A stretch of DNA of 64,000 nucleotides, from NCBI GenBank assembly GCA_030710605.1, contig CP092877.1:1094230-1158229 (forward strand), read 5' to 3'. The position numbers were made by a program, and so were the translations under genes. The notes under the pieces are model-generated. The model saw only the letters and a list, made by a program, of their open reading frames with translations, did no database searches and was not told where the DNA came from. Positions 1-9,549 of the stretch are shown here, piece after piece (position 1 is the stretch's first letter; each line of letters opens with the position of its first letter). The DNA comes from Cordylochernes scorpioides. Lineage: Eukaryota; Arthropoda; Arachnida; Pseudoscorpiones; Chernetidae.

Positions 1-164
1 AATAGAAAATCGAATCTTTGGATATAAAATACTTAAAAGAACAAAGTTTGAAATAATTTTTATCTGTGTAGACAAGTGATGTATTTACAATACATAAATA
101 AACCTCTATCCACCATGTCCTGTACTACGCGTTCTAGGGTAACTACCAATTCATTTTAGGTATA

Positions 165-445
165 TACATATATATATTGAATGATTAACGCTTATTTTGG
201 ATCAAATTATTTATTATAAATTCCAATATTTCGATGAGGCTGTTCGCCTATCTTCCTCGGGGATTCTAACCCTGTAATCAAATCATCCACGTGAAGCACG
301 AGTGGCGAGGTTTTAAATAAAATAGACCGGTGTGGCCAAACTGTTCAATGAAAATATAATTACTTAAATTTTATATTATTAAAATACTATTATATATATT
401 CTATTATTACTGTTTCTGTTTTATCTGTAGGTATTATTAGGGTAT
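165..445 (-). repeat. PLE-A downstream pseudo-LTR
   Basis: This is the end sequence of Penelope-like family 1, read on the minus strand. It recurs at 2560-2693 in the opposite orientation and at 7500-7770. It carries the phrase for a hammerhead-like core (229-260) followed by AATATTGG and by the terminal motif CAAAATAAGCGTTAATCA. PLE copies are known to carry such pseudo-LTRs, often in inverted arrangement. Confidence 0.7.
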
Positions 446-2560
446 ATCTATTCTTCTAATGATACTATTTTTGTCCTCTATAGATGACCAGCTCTCTAAA
501 AATAATCTTGCATGTTTATCTTGTATGTATTTGTATAATATCTTGGAATTTTAAAAATCTGGTGTGCGTTCTTGTTTTATTGCATGCTCTACTAGGAGTG
601 ATAATGGGCTATTATTTTTGAGGCTGCCTTGTGCTGATTGATTCTCTCTTTTAAGGTCTTTCCAGTTTCTCCAATGTAAGATGATGTACATGATTTGCCT
701 GGAATGCAGTATATGAGATTGGTTTGGGTTTCCTGTCTAGGGTTACGTTTAGTTGTAGGGTGAAGAAGAATGTTTTTTAAGGTTGGAGCGGATTGGTATC
801 TAATATTTATATTATATCTTTTGAGAGTTCTGCCTATTCTTTCAATTCCATAACTGTAGGGCAGTGTACACCAAAGGTTCTGAACTTGACTATTGTTTTT
901 TTGAAGGGTTTCTTTTACTATAAATATGTTTTTTGATAAATTGTTTGGGATATTCATTATATTTCAATTCCTCGGATGATAAATTTGTTCCTTCTCAATT
1001 ATTTCCATATTCTGAGAACAGTGGGCGTGGATTCTTTTTGATAATTTTTTGATTACCGATATTTTATGGTTTATGGGACCAAATGATTTGAAATTGAGAT
1101 ATGAACCTGTGTGGGTAGGTTTTCGGTATATATCTGTTTCTATCTTATTGTTGGTCCTCGTCAGTTTTATATCTAAGAAATATATGGTTACATTTTCTTC
1201 TATTTCATTGGTGAATTTAAAAAATGGTTTTAAATTGTTTAAAAAGTTCAGAACGTTATATATGCTATTGATTTCAGTGATACATAATACATCATCGATG
1301 TATCGATTCCATAATATTATATTCAGCTGTATCTCCTGCATAATTCTGTTGTCAATATGGTTCATAAATATATTTGCAAGTGCAGAAGAAATAGGGTTAC
1401 CCATCGGCAAACCCTTAACCTGTTTATAATATTTATTTTTGTAGTTGAAGTAACTGAAGGAAAGATCGAGTAGTTCTATTAAGGCCTCTTTTGAAACGGG
1501 CAAATCTATTGGGGGATGATTATTAATAAAATTCGAAAGTTCTGTGAGAGCTTCTTTATGTGGGATAGACGTGTATAAAGATTCAACGTCTACAGAAATC
1601 ATTCGAGAATCTGTTCTTACTGACTTTTCTTGTATTAATTTTACAGCTGCAGTTGGGTTCTGGAGGCTGTGAGGTAATTCCTTTTGTAATGGAGAGATTA
1701 TGGATGAAAGAAATTTCGATAAATGATAGAGCGGAGAGCCAACGTATGAAACTATAGACGTAAATTATTATTTGATTTATGGATTTTTGGCAGACCATAA
1801 AAAATTGGTAATTCGCTATCCGTAGCTTTTAATTTCTCAATTAATTTGTCTTCTAGTTTATGCGTACGTTTTATTTGGTTTAACCTTTTATTGAGTTCTT
1901 TGATCAGGTTGGATAGTGGATTACTTATTAATTCTTCATAGGTTTCTTTATCTTGAAGTAACAGATTGATTTTAGTGTCTTATTCTGTAGTATCTATAAT
2001 GACAGAATTTTTACCTTTGTCTGATGGTACGATTTCTTTGTTATCTTTGAGAGATTTAATAGCTTTCTTTCCTTTAAGTCTAAATTGTTCTTTTTCTGTC
2101 GGTCTAGAATTTTCAATGTAAGAATGATATCTGTTCTTATATTTGATTATCTTCTTCTGTTAAGTTTGTAATCGAAGATTCTATGGAAGCAAACGTCCTA
2201 GGTATGTTGAGGGTTTGGGAAGGCACAAAGTACATGCCTTTCGATAGTAACATTATGGTTTCCGGAGTAAATGAATGTTTCGATAGATTTATTACATTAT
2301 TGATTTCCTTTTCTGTTCTAGCCGAGTTCTGACCTCATATATTGAGTTTTTGTGTTTGATTGTTACAAATATTCAATTTTCTATTTGAACATTTCTTGAT
2401 TAAATATTCATTTAACAAATTAAAATGAAAGTTATCAACTTTGTCTTTTAGATTTGGAATTAGCCTATTAATATTTTCTTAAATTTTTCTAATGTTATAT
2501 TGGCAGTTTTTAATTCTGGCATCCAATAGTTTTCTTCCTGTTTGAATGAAAATCTTACGT
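445..2560 (-). pseudogene. Penelope-like element A: RT + GIY-YIG endonuclease, decayed
   Basis: This encodes the single PLE polyprotein, a telomerase-related reverse transcriptase fused to a GIY-YIG nicking endonuclease that mobilises the element. On the minus strand the N-terminal part (about 2560-1760) contains the PIFYGLPKIHKS motif near 1800. Then come RT motif A (SVDVESLYTSIP), motif B (GLPMGNPISSALANIF), motif C (RYIDD), FLDI and the PLE hallmark YRKPTHTGSYL at 964-1602. The GIY-YIG domain follows at 592-957, with YCIP, SYIGETGKTLKERINQHK. A tail with LFLESWSSIEDKN continues to about 445. Frameshifts lie near 1755, between 957 and 964 and near 592, so no functional protein is possible. 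The catalytic aspartates of RT are still present. Residue-level recognition of the family is strong, but the N-terminal limit is uncertain. Confidence 0.88.
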
Positions 2561-2693
2561 GAGCAATTTGTGCGGACCGGATCGTTTAGCATCAATGATG
2601 GAGGAATCATGTGGATGATTTCTTTACAGGGTTAGAATCCCTGAGGAAGATAGGCGAACACCCTCATCGAAATATTGGAATTTATAATAAACT
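2560..2693 (+). repeat. PLE-A upstream pseudo-LTR in inverted orientation
   Basis: This block repeats the 165-330 sequence in reverse orientation (GTGGATGATTT, TTAGAATCC, CTGAGGAAGATAGGCGAACA). The element is therefore flanked by inverted pseudo-LTR segments. It ends at AATTTATAATAAA, immediately before the RTE-like unit at 2694. Confidence 0.65.
2641..2672 (+). ncRNA. Hammerhead ribozyme-like core of PLE family 1
   Basis: CTGAGGA (consensus CUGANGA) at 2641-2647 and CGAAA ending at 2672 flank a degenerate stem II whose outer GAU/AUC pairs are visible. PLE pseudo-LTRs are known to carry minimal hammerhead motifs. The inverted partner at 229-260 has CCGAGGA instead of CTGAGGA. Activity is not implied. 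Confidence 0.5.
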
Positions 2694-2865
2694 AGCGGAT
2701 GTGTACCCGGCTTCGCCCGGGTTTTATCCGAGTGAAAGTTTGCCTAACGAATATTATTGATAATAATATTACAGAACACACAGAATATTATGATAATAAT
2801 GATAATGATATTCGTTACATTATATATTTATTAACAGAAAGCAATAACGCGCCATCTATACATAT

Positions 2866-3293
2866 AAAATAAAAGGATTTAAAAGCGCGAATGTTTCTTT
2901 TATACATAAAACGAACTTCTACTGTCCTTACTGCAATGAAAAATATATTGGGAGGGCTTGGCTCATCAGTGGTGAACCCTCCCAGCGGTTTCGCCAATTT
3001 AATCCACCAGACCGCTTCTCAGAGCTCTAATACTGTATTGGATCATTCTGTTTTATATGCTACACTGAAGGATGGATGGTGATTCCATCCTTCAGTGTAG
3101 CATATAAAAGCAGAATGATCCAATACAGTATTAGAGCTCTGAGAAGCGGTCTGGTGGATTAAATTGGCGAAACCGCTGGGAGGGTTCACCACTGATGAGC
3201 CAAGCCCTCCCAATATATTTTTCATTGCAGTAAGGACAGTAGAAGTTCGTTTTAGGTATAAAAGAAACATTCGCGCTTTTAAATCCTTTTATT
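2866..3293. mobile_element. Foldback element F1, about 210-bp inverted arms
   Basis: The sequence from about 2866 to 3076 is repeated as its reverse complement from about 3079 to 3293 with almost no spacer. Open frames on both strands here are products of the palindrome. The arms share CTACTGYCCTTACTGCAATG, GGGAGGG, CTCATCAGTGGTGAACCC and CGGTTTCGCC with elements at 11515, 57419 and 58567. It therefore belongs to a dispersed foldback/MITE-like family. No protein is encoded. Confidence 0.75.
3164..3203 (+). ncRNA. Permuted hammerhead-like core in foldback family
   Basis: The arm reads TTGGC-GAAA-CC, then 17 bases, then CTGATGA-GCCAA. GAAA precedes CTGATGA, and TTGGC pairs with GCCAA as an open-ended stem II, the order of a type II hammerhead. 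ACC can pair with GGU in front of a U. A stem I hairpin is not visible, so it is either decayed or coincidental. The opposite arm has the same core on the minus strand at 2958-2997. Confidence 0.3.
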
Positions 3294-3402
3294 TTATTAT
3301 ATATTTATATAAAAGAGAAAATATATTTTTCGCGCGCGCGCGAGCAAACATATCCACACTCTCTCTACTGAATAGAATTTTAATAAGATATATATAAATA
3401 AA

Positions 3403-3453
3403 AATATCTAGAGATATACTACATGATCTTAGCCAAAAGGCCGAGAAACGATA
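3403..3453 (-). pseudogene. U2 snRNA 5'-end fragment
   Basis: Read on the minus strand, the sequence begins ATATCGTTTCTCGGCC, continues TTTTGGCTAAGATCATGT, then AGTATATCTC. This matches the highly conserved U2 5' stem-loop, with the branch-site-pairing GUAGUA motif intact. Similarity fades after about 45-50 nt. No Sm site or later stem-loops are visible, so this is not a working U2 gene. It abuts an RTE-like unit that starts near 3466. Confidence 0.8.
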
Positions 3454-4135
3454 TTTTATATATAGAGATGACCTGGCTTCGTGTGCCTTCTGCTCGAGTG
3501 AATGTTTCGCGGTAGAATTTTGTTCCTGCCTACAAAAATTATTATCTGGCTCCGCCCGTGGACTGCTTTAGTGAATATTCCCCTAAAGAATTTTGTTTAT
3601 GTCAATCAAGCATGATACAGAAATATTGTCATTATCATTTCTGACTAAAAAAATATTGTTGCTCAGTACTATCATTTTTCTTGGTTAAAGTGAGACAAAA
3701 AAAAAAACTCTTCCAGATTTAACTCTGTCCTTTTCAATTTTCAGCGAGATTAGTTACATATTGAGGGCGTGCATATGTTCCCGGCTTCGCCTGATTTTTA
3801 CCCGAGTAAAAGTTTGCCTAACAAACATTTGTTAAAACGATTCTAGCAAACATCCAATCCCTACTGAATCTATACTTGTCATACTCTCGATAATTTGAAA
3901 AAATTCCCGGTCCCTTGAAAAAATACCCGATAAGTTGAAAAAAAAAATCTGTATTAATTGGTTCACTCGGTAATTTGAAGTTGAAGGAATAGTATCTTGC
4001 CACAAACGAAGATTTGTAAATAACTCTATTTAGCGAATGTACCCGGCTTCGCCCGGTTTTTATCCGAGTAAAAGTTAGCCTAACGAACATTTGTTAAAAC
4101 GATTCTAGAAAACATCCGATCCACCTATATATTGA

Positions 4136-4490
4136 TTTATAAACGTATATAAATATAATAATTGTTATACGCGTTTAAATATAATTTTGAAAACATTTAT
4201 TATATTTTAAATAAAATATTGTCGCTTTTGTGAATTTGATAATTAAATATTTATTTTTTCTCAATGAATTATATATATTAATTTAAAAATTCATTTTTAT
4301 TTTATCATCATCACATACAATGTAAGTTTTTTTTATATAAACAAACGATAATAAACAACAACAACAATGTAATTTTCATCTTCACTATTATAAAACAACA
4401 ACAAATTAAATGAACAATGTAAAAATATATTTTAACATTACATTTTAACATTTAACACAAAAACGTTACAATATTTTCTTTAAATTTATA
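4136..4490. other. AT-rich spacer without recognised gene
   Basis: Only AT-rich sequence with ACAACAACA-type simple stretches is visible. No coding signal or repeat end was found. Confidence 0.5.
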
Positions 4491-4493
4491 TTA

Positions 4494-4772
4494 ATACACC
4501 TATCCCCCGATTTACACGGTAGATACGTTCCTGAGAAAAACGTGTAAATCGGGGGATAGGTGTACACAGAAATAAAAATAAAATGCATTGACAGGTTAAA
4601 ATATGTAGTCAGCACATAAGCTCGGGATTCCTCGTGAGATGTGTACACAGCGCATATGTTCAATCACAGTAGCATTTAGTATAGTGCGATAAAAAAAAAA
4701 AAACTTATTTGGAAAACCGTGTAAAAGCGAAAACGTGCAAAAAAGTACCGTGTAAATCGGGGGATAGGTGTA
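4494..4772. mobile_element. MITE with 26-bp inverted ends
   Basis: The left end TACACCTATCCCCCGATTTA continues CACGGTA. The right end at 4745-4772 is its reverse complement, and an internal extra copy lies at 4540-4565. TA bases flank both ends. The layout suggests a pogo/Tigger-type or similar TA-targeting MITE with a third end-like copy inside. It has no coding capacity. Confidence 0.65.
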
Positions 4773-4879
4773 TTGAAATTCCAAGTTTTTTTTACGTCAT
4801 TGGAATATTATATTACTAAATTCTCAAATTAAATTTATTATACTTGGAACAAATTTTAAGAATTGTTACAATTTATAAA

Positions 4880-5345
4880 TATAATTTCACCAGAAGCCGC
4901 TAGAGGGGCTGCTTGCGAGTGAAAGTAGAAAATTTGCAAATAAAATTGCAAAGAATATTTATTTCAAACCAAATTCAAACCAGAAACCTGCCCAGTAGTA
5001 TAGTAAATAACTTCCTAAAGTTTCACGGCGATTGGATAATCTTACCTTTTAAAAACATTCATCATGTGAACAAACTAACATTCATCGTGTAAACAAACCA
5101 CGTGTTAATTATTAACCAATCAATTTCATTTATCGTCGCGACCAGTGCTGCGCCCAAGCGGTAAAAGGCTGGAACTAACGCTTTTTTGTTTTATATTATT
5201 TAAAAAAAGCACATTAACCTTTTTAGTTTTTTGAATAGCCTATATGTTAAACGTAATATTCAGTTACCTACATGCGAAATTTCATAATGATTTATTCTGT
5301 AGATTTTGCGCAACGCGATAACAAACATCGATTATGGATTTCATT
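4880..5345 (+). repeat. RTE-like LINE/SINE 3' region remnant
   Basis: The stretch contains TAGCCTATATGTTAAACGTA, then TTACCTACATGCGAAATTTC, and ends with TTTTGCGCAACGCGATAACA. These phrases resemble the widely seen RTE-derived tail (tagcctatgtgttat ... catgccaaatttcat ... tagtttttgcgtgaaag ... aacaaac). A second weaker copy of the pattern lies at 4985-5045 (AAAGTTTCACGGCGATTGG). No ORF is visible. Confidence 0.5.
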
Positions 5346-5361
5346 TTTATAGATATAAGAA

Positions 5362-5937
5362 TTATTTGATTCAAAATAAGCGTTAATCATTCAAAGTATT
5401 TGAAATGGATTACTCAATTTTCAACAAGATATTAGCCAGCTTTGCAGAACATCATTGCAACAAGCAAGAAACCTTGAAAAACTTTATCTATCTCTGGATA
5501 ATTGGAGACAAAATCTATCGTTCAACCACAGATGTCTGTCAAATCAGTTAATTCTTCCATCATTGATGCTAAACGATCCGGTTCCAAACTTAAAAAACAT
5601 TCTCCGTCACCCTGCAACTAAACGTAACCCAAGACAGGAAACCCAAACGAATCTCAAATACTGCAACACTGGAAAGACCTTAAAAGAGAGAATCAATCAG
5701 CACAAGGCAGCTTCAAAAATAATACCCCATTAATACTCCTAGTAGACCATGCAATAAAACAAGGACACATTCCAGATTTTGAAAATTCCAAGATATTATA
5801 CAAAAACATACAAGATAAACATGCAAGATTATTTCTATAGCGCTGGTCATCTATAGAGGACAAAAATGGTATCATTAGAAGAATAGATATAGCCTAATCA
5901 TACCTACAGATAAAACAGAAACAGTAATTATATATGT
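5362..5937 (+). pseudogene. PLE-B left part: internally deleted family 1 copy
   Basis: This starts with the family 1 end motif at 5371-5424, followed by N-terminal ORF sequence. At about 5575 it jumps directly to the region before GIY-YIG (frame NLKNILRHPATKRNPRQETQ). Compared with copy A the RT core is missing. The joint falls in a CCGGTCC/CCGCTCC microhomology. A second deletion removes the SYIGE catalytic tract, leaving KYCNTGKTLKERINQHKAAS. The tail after GIY-YIG is open to about 5890. It is a non-functional deletion derivative, and its right part resumes at 7500 beyond nested PLE-C. Confidence 0.75.
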
Positions 5938-6265
5938 TCATAAAGGGCACATCTTGGATTCTATAAATAATCTTTTTATTTCCGATATTTCGATGTGCTA
6001 AACGACCATCTTTTTCTAGGATCTCATCCCTTTTCGCGGCAAGCCGCGCGCTACACTCGAGACACGGGCGTCTCACAATCTCCCCGGCGAAAATCATCCA
6101 AATGAAAATGTAATGCACGCAAACAAACATCGTGCAATACTAATTAAAATAAATGAATAAATAGAGTGAAAAGTAAATATCTATATATACAAAATAAATA
6201 TTCGGCTATTGCATTATGAATGAAGACATTTCACTGAAGTTCATATATACATAGAGGTTCCTATT

Positions 6266-7225
6266 CTAGGAGCATCTAAATTGTGTGTACATGTCCGGTA
6301 TATCGATCTTTCGGGTTATGCTATTTCTGTCTTCCAAAGAACTCCAACTCTCCAAGAATAGCCTGCTGTGCTTTTCTTTTATATCTTGGTATATTATTGA
6401 TGTTTGTTCAAAGTCTGGAATGTGGCTATTGATGAGAGCATGATCTACTAATAAGGAGGTCGGGTTATGGTGTTTTAGGGCTGATTTGTGCTGGTTGATT
6501 CTTTCTATTAATGGTTTACCGGTTTCTCCTATGTAGACGGCTTGGCAAGACTTGCATGGTATTTTGTATATGACATTGGTTCTAATGTTTGGTTCAGTGA
6601 TATTTTATGTATCAGGATGGCGGAGGATGTTGTTAAGATTCGAGGTAGATTGGAATCTTGTTGTGATATTGTAGTATTTTAGTTTTCTAGCTATTCTTTC
6701 ACAGCCATAGCTGTATGGTAGGGAGCAAAAAATGTTTTGGGATGAAGTCTGTCTATTGTTTGTGGATGATATTCTCGGTCTGTAGAAATGCTTTTTGATA
6801 AACGGTTTAGGGTAATTATTGCTAAGTAGTTCTTGAAATATCTTGGTTCTTTCTTTTTTTGTGTCGTTATTGTTTGTTGAAAAGTGTGTGATTAGTCTTT
6901 TTGAAAGAGTTTTTACCACGGAAATTTTATGGTGGATGGGACCAAATGAATTGAAGTTCAGATAGCTTCCAGTATGGGTTGGTTTTCGGTATATTCGAGT
7001 TTCAATTCTATCTTGGTTTCTGGTTGGTTGTATGTCTAGAAACGGTAGGGAGTTATTTTCTTCTATTTCAAAGGTGAATTTTAGAAAGGGTTTGAGGTTA
7101 TTAAAAAAATTCAGAATGGTGGAAAGATCAACTTTTGTGATGCATAGTATATCATCAATATAGCGTTTCCAGATTATTACTTGTAGTTGTGCTGTGTCTG
7201 CAATTATTTTATCAATTTTGTCCAT
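6266..7225 (-). pseudogene. PLE-C RT (5'-truncated) + intact-looking GIY-YIG domain
   Basis: The frame begins at the inverted-repeat border with MDKIDKIIADTAQLQVIIWK and RYIDDILCI (RT motif C), so RT motifs A and B are absent. FLDI and IYRKPTHTGSYLNF follow. One in-frame TAA at 6605-6607 is the only break. The same frame then encodes NVIYKIPCKSCQAVYIGETG, the GIY-YIG core with paired cysteines, then KPLIERINQHK and a C-terminal tail ending DIPDMYTQFRCS. Length is 320 codons against roughly 600-800 for complete PLE proteins. The truncation begins exactly where the inverted repeat starts, which suggests it arose during insertion. It cannot be autonomous, but the endonuclease half is well preserved. 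Confidence 0.85.
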
Positions 7226-7387
7226 GATATTTACTTTTCACTCTATTTATTCATTTATTTTAATTAGTATTGTACGATGTTTGTTTGCGTGCATTACATT
7301 TTCATTTGGATGATTTTCGCCGGGGAGATTGTGAGACGCCCGTGTCTCGAGTGTAGCGCGCGGCTTGCCGCGAAAAGGGATGAGATC

Positions 7388-7419
7388 CTAGAAAAATATG
7401 GTCGTTTAGCCCATCGAAA
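7388..7419 (+). ncRNA. Hammerhead-like core in PLE-C inverted repeat
   Basis: CTAGAAA (from CUGANGA) is followed by ATATGG, a 9-nt loop, CCCAT and CGAAA. ATGG/CCAT form a stem II. The mirrored arm at 5988-6019 (minus) has GATGG with CACATC. Both show two changes in the CUGANGA box, so these are probably inactive descendants of a PLE ribozyme. Confidence 0.4.
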
Positions 7420-7499
7420 TATCGGAAATAAAAAGATTATTTATTGAATCCAAGATGTGCCCTTTATGAACAAATATAACAATATGGATTGCTCTATTT

Positions 7500-7775
7500 T
7501 CAGAGTAATTATATAATATATATAATAGTATTTTAATAATATAAAATTTAAGAAATAATCATATTTTAATTGAATGGTTTGGCCACACCGGTCTTCCTTA
7601 TTCAAAACTTCGCCACACGTGCATCACGTGGATGATTTGTTTACAAGGTTAGAATCCCTGAGGAAGATAGGCGAACACCCTCATCGAAATATTGGAAGCT
7701 TTAATAAATATTTTGATCCAAAATAAGCGTTAATCACTCAAAGTATTTAAAATGGATTGCTCGGTTTTCAATATA
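7500..7775 (+). repeat. PLE-B right part and terminal pseudo-LTR
   Basis: Family 1 sequence resumes after the duplicated AGTAATTATATA. It shows GGCCACACCGGTCT, then a hammerhead-like core CTGAGGA ... CGAAA at 7658-7689, then ATTGGAAGCTTTAATAAA, and the terminal motif CAAAATAAGCGTTAATCACT. The terminal motif also opens the left part at 5371, so copy B has its end sequences in direct orientation, unlike copies A and C. Confidence 0.7.
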
Positions 7776-7781
7776 TATATA

Positions 7782-8330
7782 TGTGGTGTGCAGTCCTGTT
7801 GACTCTTGTAGAATCCTGTCGACTAAAAATGTGATGAGGTATCTAGTCGACTTAATCTATGGTGTGAGTCCCTGTCGACTCTCGCTATACTGTAGTAACC
7901 GAGATGGACAGTCAGGGCGTGGAGAGTTTTCCAGTACTTCTCTGCATCTTGGGAGACCTTTAACAGTTCTCACAGAGTACAGGCAGTCGTGGTCGAGGCA
8001 GAGTGGAAAGCTTGGGAATGTCCACGCAAAAAACGAAGACACAGTTGCACAAAGAAAGTTCCGTGAACAGATGAAAGTTGAGCTAGGAGCGAAAGATGGA
8101 GATAAAAGAGTTCTTACTGGTCTACATAGTGGATGAGGAGGACCTTGGTGACAACCGACGAGGGCTTGCGCTGATGGTGACGTGACTGTATTTTTGGCTA
8201 AGACGGGGGCCTTATATATCTTTTCCGAGAAAAGAAGTGTTGCATTACAGCAGATGCGATAGGGGCGTGGATCGTCTGGCGAAATTCTACACTGGCGCCG
8301 TGGCAGTTTCCATCTTTAGACCTTGTTGTT
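7782..8330 (+). repeat. GC-rich LTR-like block with possible primer-binding site
   Basis: This is a GC-rich island in AT-rich surroundings. It begins TGGTGTGCAG after a TA run, has TTATATAT at 8211 as a possible TATA box, and reaches TTCTACA. From 8293 it reads TGGCGCCGTGGCAG, like a retroelement primer-binding site. The frame at 7783-8136 is open but resembles nothing I know. This would be a lone 5' LTR plus leader. No second copy is visible in the window, so the call is weak. Confidence 0.3.
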
Positions 8331-9549
8331 TTGGGACTGCTATATGCTCGATTTTAGACGTTTTTGACCTTTTGCTTTAGCTAAACTCTTAATCTATTAC
8401 AGAGTTTTATTTATTTACCTCAGTTTGTACAAAGTACATTACATATGATGATGTCATGACACATGTCAATAATGCGTATATTCATTTACAGATGTGTTTC
8501 AATTAAACAAAATAAAAATCTTGTTATAAGTTATATACAATATAAGGTTGTTGGTTTAAATTACCATAGATGGGTCCCGGGAGTTAAAGGGTTTATCCGG
8601 GTTTAAACGGGTAAAGCCTCTCTAACACAGGTAAGTAATTAAATTTTCTTTTAATTAATTTTAACTGTGAGGGTTAAAAAGGACTATAACAAGATGATTT
8701 GTTTGGATATATCTGAAAATAATAAAAATAAAGCTTGTTCAATCAAAAATTTATAATATTGGTTATATAAAAAGATATTTTTTTAGATAAAACCGTTGTT
8801 TAAATTAAATACATAATGATATGATTATGTGAAAGAGAATTAAAAATTGTAAGATATTATTGGCGGGCGTTAGAAAGGGTTAGGGGTTAAAGAATATGCA
8901 ATTGTTAGGAGTGCACATGTAAACCAAATAATCAGATCCAGGTGCAAAGCTAGGATATAGACCAAAGGGCCTTCCTAGGCAATGTTTCACTTGCGATCCT
9001 ATATAAGGGTTACAGTGCTTTGTCACAATTTTAGGGTTATTGGGTTAAAAAGTTGAAAAAATAGTTGTTCATTAATATGATTGGGAAGGAAGTGAAATAG
9101 AGCCATGCGATAAGTAGAATTGTTGTAGCGACAGTAGGTGGTCTGACTTGACATGAAATCAAAGGTCCGCTAGAGCTGAAAAAAAAATTGAAAGTTGAAA
9201 AAGGTGAACGCTTTGTGCATGCGTTGGTGATGTGCTCTGCGGATGATTGAAATAAACTCTTGAAGCGTGTTCAGACAAGAAGTTGGGATTTTTAAATCTG
9301 GGGAACTGTGTTCAAATAGTTTGTTAAAATTACGATATAATAAAAAAAAAATTGTCAAGCATTGCTGTCGTTTTTCTACAATGAAGTGAAGCAATGGCTG
9401 AAAATATAGTGATGAAAAGTATAGGGAAGTAGTTAGAGAGTATGATTGTTGAAAACGATTGTTGTAGATTCCCGATTGTTGATGATAAACATTGTCATAT
9501 AATAAGCAATTTAAACAAATATAAAATACAGTGAATAAAAAGATAGAAA
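8331..9549. other. Spacer without recognised gene
   Basis: AT-rich DNA. The minus-strand open frame at 9170-9592 is low in complexity and has no recognised motif. Nothing else supports a gene here. Confidence 0.5.

Larger units (their letters stand above)
2694..4135 (+). repeat. Cluster of four RTE-like repeat heads
   Basis: Units start near 2694, 3466, 3772 and 4028. They share a hairpin ACCCGG-CTTCGC-CCGGGT or a decayed form of it, then TTTTATCCGAGTRAAAGTT, then GCCTAACRAAYATT. Units 3 and 4 also share GTTAAAACGATTCTAG. The same head motif in a variant form opens the repeats at 22040 and 33710. I associate these with RTE-clade retroposons, because the longer copies contain AGCCTATGTGCTTTATC, which resembles RTE 3' regions. 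This class call is an inference. Confidence 0.45.
5938..7475 (-). mobile_element. PLE-C, family 2 Penelope-like element nested in PLE-B
   Basis: Inverted repeats of about 245 bp (5938-6182 and 7226-7475) flank an RT/GIY-YIG frame on the minus strand. The two arms differ at very few bases. The sequence AGTAATTATATA occurs on both sides (near 5924 and near 7504), a 12-bp target duplication in PLE-B. About 28 bases between the right arm and the duplicate resemble a PLE terminal motif (ATGGATTGCTCTATTTTCA). The near-identity of the arms points to a fairly young insertion. Confidence 0.82.

Noticed and set aside
1049-1429. 126-codon plus-strand frame
   Set aside because: Antisense of the PLE reverse transcriptase motifs.
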